In this document: positions 59,579-64,000 of the stretch, in pieces
Layout: every line of letters begins with the position of its first letter
Numbering within the stretch: the stretch's first letter is position 1
Source: Ustulina deusta
Lineage: Eukaryota; Ascomycota; Sordariomycetes; Xylariales; Xylariaceae
NCBI GenBank assembly: GCA_023159155.1
Contig: JAJNNX010000001.1
Coordinates: 1,612,001 to 1,676,000, forward strand
Direction: 5' to 3'
DNA length: 64,000 nt
Position numbers and translations under genes: made by a program
Notes under the pieces: model-generated
What the model saw: only the letters and a program-made list of their open reading frames with translations
Told to the model about the DNA's origin: nothing
The model's database searches: none

Positions 59579-62500
59579 AAAGTACAAGATGTTCATAGAA
59601 CGACTCCATCTGTCCTTTAGGTACACCGCTACGGATAGAGAAAAGTCCGCGCACAATACAGGATGGTCGACAATGGTCAACATTCCGCCTCCACTGTGAA
59701 CTTTGTACTTCTATCCCGTACCGTGACGGAAAACAACTACCTTAAGCCAACGACTATTCAATATTTTAACCGCTTCCCTCAATAGTTGAATTATCGCGAA
59801 CATTAGACAATGAATACGAGGATAGCTTCCGAGTGTATCTACCACTATTCCCACACCTCCTCAGTTGAGAGAGTTTAGGTGTCATTTGACGCCTCGCCTA
59901 TTCTGTAGTATTCGTGCCAAGTATAAGCTTTCCCACAACTCATTTCATCCGAACCTTAGCGTATCAATACCACGATGCCCATAACATAGCGACAACCATG
60001 TCCAGCTATTTGACCTCCACAGCAGTGAGGTCCTCTCCCCTATCAGACCAACATGCAAAATGGGACATTCTAGCGACATGAGACTAACAACCTCCTCAGA
60101 TAAGTATTCAAGTTCCCTAACTCTGGCACCCGTCGGAACACAAGGGCCTGGTTTCCAACCACAACCGAACCACCGATGTTTTTGGCATCTCTTCATTGAA
60201 CCTCATGTTTACTAGCCACGTTCCTCTTCCGAGAAGCGGTAAGAATGTGGTGCAGTCAATCCCTTCACTTACATGCATTCTGTACGTTAGATATTGCCGA
60301 ATAGTAGTCTAAAAAGTGATGGTATCACGTTCGACACTACTAAGATTCTCATTTAAGTTGCGAAGTCCTGTGTAAGCGCCGAACGCAAACCTGATGTTTA
60401 AGGCCAAGATACTGACTGATGATATAGCCTCTATCGCGAGGCTTCACGTCGTTTCATAACATCTAGGAATAACGGAAATTTGCGCCTGCTACGTGTCTCT
60501 AGATGAAAACTTGAGGATTTATCTCGGGATTTAGAGACACCACCAACTGTCCACAGCCAGCATGTTATTCTGAAAACTACTTCGTGGCATCATGATTGTC
60601 CAGTCCGAGGCAAGCATTGCTGTAGACAAAGAGGCGCTTCACCCTTGCATCATCTCCCGAGTTCTCTATGAAGCTAGGCACTCACAACTACTCGTTCATG
60701 ATAAATTGCAATTCTTGCTATTCAAAATACCTACAGTAGTGCTAATATCGGACCAGACACGCTACCCAAGAGAATGGCTATAGACAACTTTGGTGGAGAG
60801 ACGAGGCGGCTCACCCGAAGTTCCGACGACGCCATTGCGGCGAAGGTTGTAGTTGAGGCGCCCAGCCTGCTAGCTTGCGATCCTACGGTACATCCTACTG
60901 CAACCAAATCCGTAGCATCGATGCTACTAAATATATGCCCGTACCTACATATAGCCATCAAGGATTGGCCAGGTGATGATGCCTCCTAGGAAGAACAAAA
61001 AAAAACTCCAAACATCGTTCGCACTCCGAATGAAGCATGATCTTCGCTCGTTCATGATAATGGTGCCTACATACATGACTATTCCGACATCAACATGTTC
61101 ACATGAAAGCTCTGGTAAAATTTCTGTCTAATGCATGGGATTTCATGACAGTCAGCAACCGTTGACATATGGCGTTCAGGCGGCGGAAGCCTCACCAAAT
61201 CGATTCGAGAAAATGATCATCGACCTATTGGAATGGAATTAATAGGCGAAGAAAGAAGGCGCTGCACAAATGAGGCACATGAAGTCTAGACACAAACCAC
61301 GTGCCGCAGGGTTGGAGAGGCACTGCTCCCTCCGATCGAGAACAATAGTGTCCGAGAAGGATGAGAAGGGCCGTACATTAGACTCCAGCCCAAGCTCCTT
61401 CGGGATTCCTTCACGGCACGTATCTCGGTGGTATGTCGACACCTGCGAACCCACTAGGCCATACATGCATATCTTTGGAGTAAGTCCCTACACATAGGTA
61501 CCATATGCTGCATGTAGCCGCCATCCGGAGTTGGAGTTAGCTACAGTACACTTCGGTCACTTGGATAGGTAGTGAGGCAGACAATATGCGCAAATATGCT
61601 GTGCCATTCTGCTGCGTAACCGGACATGACGCGCGGGTTCTGTGTGGACGGCTCGAGTATTTCGTATTAGGAGATCCTGTGGACGTATACCTACCCACAT
61701 CTATGCGGCCATGACATAGACATTACAGAGCTTGGAACTGGATTGCCTGCATACAGCGTTTGGTGACGTGATGGCGTAAATGTGCGTGCTACTAGTCACC
61801 TTTCCCTGTCAAGTTCCCTCTCCCCGACTGATCTGGCAGACAAAGCATCTATGGTGTGAAGGGGGGGCTCGATGCCTCCTGAAGGATTTCCTCCAGCCTG
61901 CATACCGAATCCCATGGTAGTGAATGCGACCCCAACGCTGGTTTTCGCACTCGTTTTGCCATTTCTATTGGTTGGTTAGACATCTCCCGCAACGCCACAC
62001 AATCTTGACGCAAGACGATTCAAGGTGTGGTGGGCATCTCCGAGTCAGCTGTCCACCCTCCCGGCCACCTTCGATGGATGGTTGTCGTGATGGTGTGTGA
62101 GTGGCGAAAGGTTCGTATGTATGGCTTACCCGCTGGCATTTTATGTACCAACAGCTCTCATTGGAATCTTGCTAATTTATCTTTGGCTATATACCTCCAT
62201 TTTATACCTACCTTGACCTGGCACTTGGCTCAGCTGAAAGCGGGAGCGCAGATTTATGCAGTATGGATGTAACAATGTTCCCCTCCAGATACATCCATAT
62301 TCCCCTCCAGATGGCGATTACAGGGTCTGCACCTGTACACTTGCCATGACTCGCTCGTCACAATGAAAGTGCGGAAATTAACCCAATATACCTGATATCT
62401 AGAGTACTCCGTTCCCATTCATAAGTGAATTGTTCAAATAGTTGCCGAGATTTTGAGACAAGAGGCATCTGCTCTCATCACCATGTGCTCTACCAATGTC

Positions 62501-64000
62501 TTTGGAATCCTCGGCTACTAGGACACTCACCAGTATTATCGGCACAGTTTGCCACGTGCTCGGTCGAAGTTCAATAAGACGCAAGTGCTCTTAAGAGGTA
62601 TCTGATATTGGGGGGTTAATTAACTAGGTACTGTACCTGGGCAAGCAAGTGGTCGAAAGCGGTTTTAGAGATCGACGACTTATCACAAGTGCCGAGGGAC
62701 ATATCCACCTCGAAGCAAGCTATCTATCTAGTGGGTGTAAACCTCATGAGCCACCTACCTGAACGGGGTTGAATTATCTATCACGGTTCCCTACACATTA
62801 CTGTGGTGGCGTTTACTAGGCATCCCCTCACCCCGTCAAACGGAGAAGATTACCGTGGACTGCCATTGCCGCGACACGATCCCACGTAACTCCCACTCCG
62901 GCTCTGGTTTCCGGTGGTGCTAAGAGATGAGAGAAGAGACCAATTTGACATGGGGTGGTCAAAATTGATAAGACAATGCCTATCTACCCAGTATAGGTTA
63001 GGGAACAACATCTGACTTCCATGAGAAAATCCTCCGGCACAGGAAACGTGGAGTTCGGATGGAATCATCCCATGAAATGTGTACACCTGTTGGTTCAGAT
63101 AAGAAAAGAGTGACCTTAGTGTACGCTATAAGGTACCTATCCCGGTCGATCTTGAACGCAGGAACAAACGGCTGTTCGCCATAGCGACGACAATTGCGAG
63201 TCCCAGTAGTGGCGGTGAGCAAGGTTACAATGCCGGTGTCTAACGATGTAACGATTTATCTCGGGCTCCTATATGCTTTGGTGTATCGCAACCGAGGTCG
63301 GTAGACCAAACGGGAATTATCTCACAACATTGGAAGACACGACTCGTGGTTACGGCGGCCGGATTCGCGCAGAGCGGCAGTATGTATGCGCATAAATGTA
63401 GAGCGCATGATGTGTGACAGCCCGTAGCTCGTGCCTAATGAGCATCTGGTACCTGGCTTCTCTATCAGGAATCCTGTATCTGTCATAAAGCCTCCAAGGA
63501 ACAGAAGGGAGGGATGCTATACTTGGTACCTATCACCTGTCTAGGAGGTAACGGTACCTACATATGAGGGGCATGAGGGGTTGCTTTTTCTCGTTACAGT
63601 AGGTTAGGTAGTGTGGTGAAGATTCGACCACCTATACTACGCCAACACCCTTGCCTCGCGAGATTGCTCCCAGCTGAGGTGATATAGTAGGTACGGTAGC
63701 ACATGTATGTCGTATCTGCTCCATATTACCTAGTAGAACGAAAATGCGAGCATAAATGCGCCAGTTCAGGAACATCGAGAGCCTGGAAACGCTCTATCTA
63801 CCCAGTGGCTGCTGGAAGACGGTACCGAGATGTCGGAGGAGACATGGGTGGCACAAGGATACTATCTAGCTAGTAGGTATGTATCTGTCAACAACTCTCC
63901 GAGATGGACGCTGCCGATGGATTGCGAAGATGGCACGTTAAACCTGATTCAGGTTTGGTACATGAGGTTCGACCCAAAGCTTCATGGCAAAAGACAGGCT
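59579..64000. other. Intergenic (4.4 kb), no supported gene
   Basis: Nothing on either strand has the length, start codon and composition of a gene; frames stay under about 85 codons. A short direct duplication of TTCCCCTCCAGAT lies at about 62278-62314. Palindromic TAGGTACC-type blocks recur (about 61495-61503, 62625-62638, 63520-63560). The left end holds the CCT8 3' flank. Confidence 0.5.

Overview
The window is nuclear DNA of a filamentous ascomycete (Pezizomycotina, most likely a Sordariomycete). The evidence is the gene set and the gene style. Introns are short (mostly 45-130 nt), with GTRNGT donors, CTRAC branch points about 10-30 nt before the acceptor, and C/TAG acceptors. Proteins such as the fungal-type eIF3l, EFL1/Ria1, Dbp8, a cell-wall-integrity MAPKK and an Nhp10-like HMG protein read as filamentous-fungal orthologues. 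There is no sign of rRNA, tRNA, bacterial-type operons, CRISPR or a recognisable transposon. All gene models were spliced by eye, keeping reading phase and matching family-conserved residues across junctions.

Layout. 12-634 (-): small Ser/Pro-rich hypothetical protein. 635-5497: empty. 5498-7099 (-) eIF3l and 7847-11248 (+) EFL1/RIA1, a divergent translation/ribosome pair. 11797-13128 (-) IBA57, mitochondrial Fe-S assembly, tail-to-tail with EFL1. 14871-16717 (+) a Zn-cluster transcription factor. 16718-24881: gene desert. 24882-25652 (-) acidic conserved-looking protein. 25653-34321: second desert. 34322-36182 (-) DBP8 helicase. 39514-41448 (+) MKK1-type MAPKK, tail-to-tail with 42451-43518 (-) a Cwf23/DNAJC17-like J protein. 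44640-46705 (-) a RING+PHD protein of the Asr1/PHRF1 kind. 50836-52421 (+) saccharopine-dehydrogenase-like oxidoreductase. 53200-55017 (+) DUF155 (Rmd1/RMND1) membrane protein, tail-to-tail with 55710-56650 (-) an Nhp10/Nht1-like HMG-box protein. 57061-57528 (-) a candidate signal-anchor protein. 57830-59578 (+) CCT8. 59579-64000: empty.

Most recognised genes are housekeeping: translation initiation (eIF3l), 60S maturation (EFL1), 18S rRNA processing (DBP8), splicing (J protein), chromatin (HMG), Pol II-linked ubiquitylation (RING-PHD), protein folding (CCT8), Fe-S assembly (IBA57) and one signalling kinase. They form no pathway cluster; neighbours share at most bidirectional promoters. No secondary-metabolite cluster, mating locus, NLR gene or other multi-gene system is visible.

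The points most worth a second look are: a cryptic divergent membrane-protein gene beside CCT8; an upstream coding exon that extends MKK1; a stop-free 3n intron in CCT8; the RING-PHD-(SRI-like) architecture with a split RING; an orphan Zn-cluster factor with unusual cysteine spacing; and an abundant palindromic ACCTAGGTACCT-type motif confined to the long intergenic stretches.
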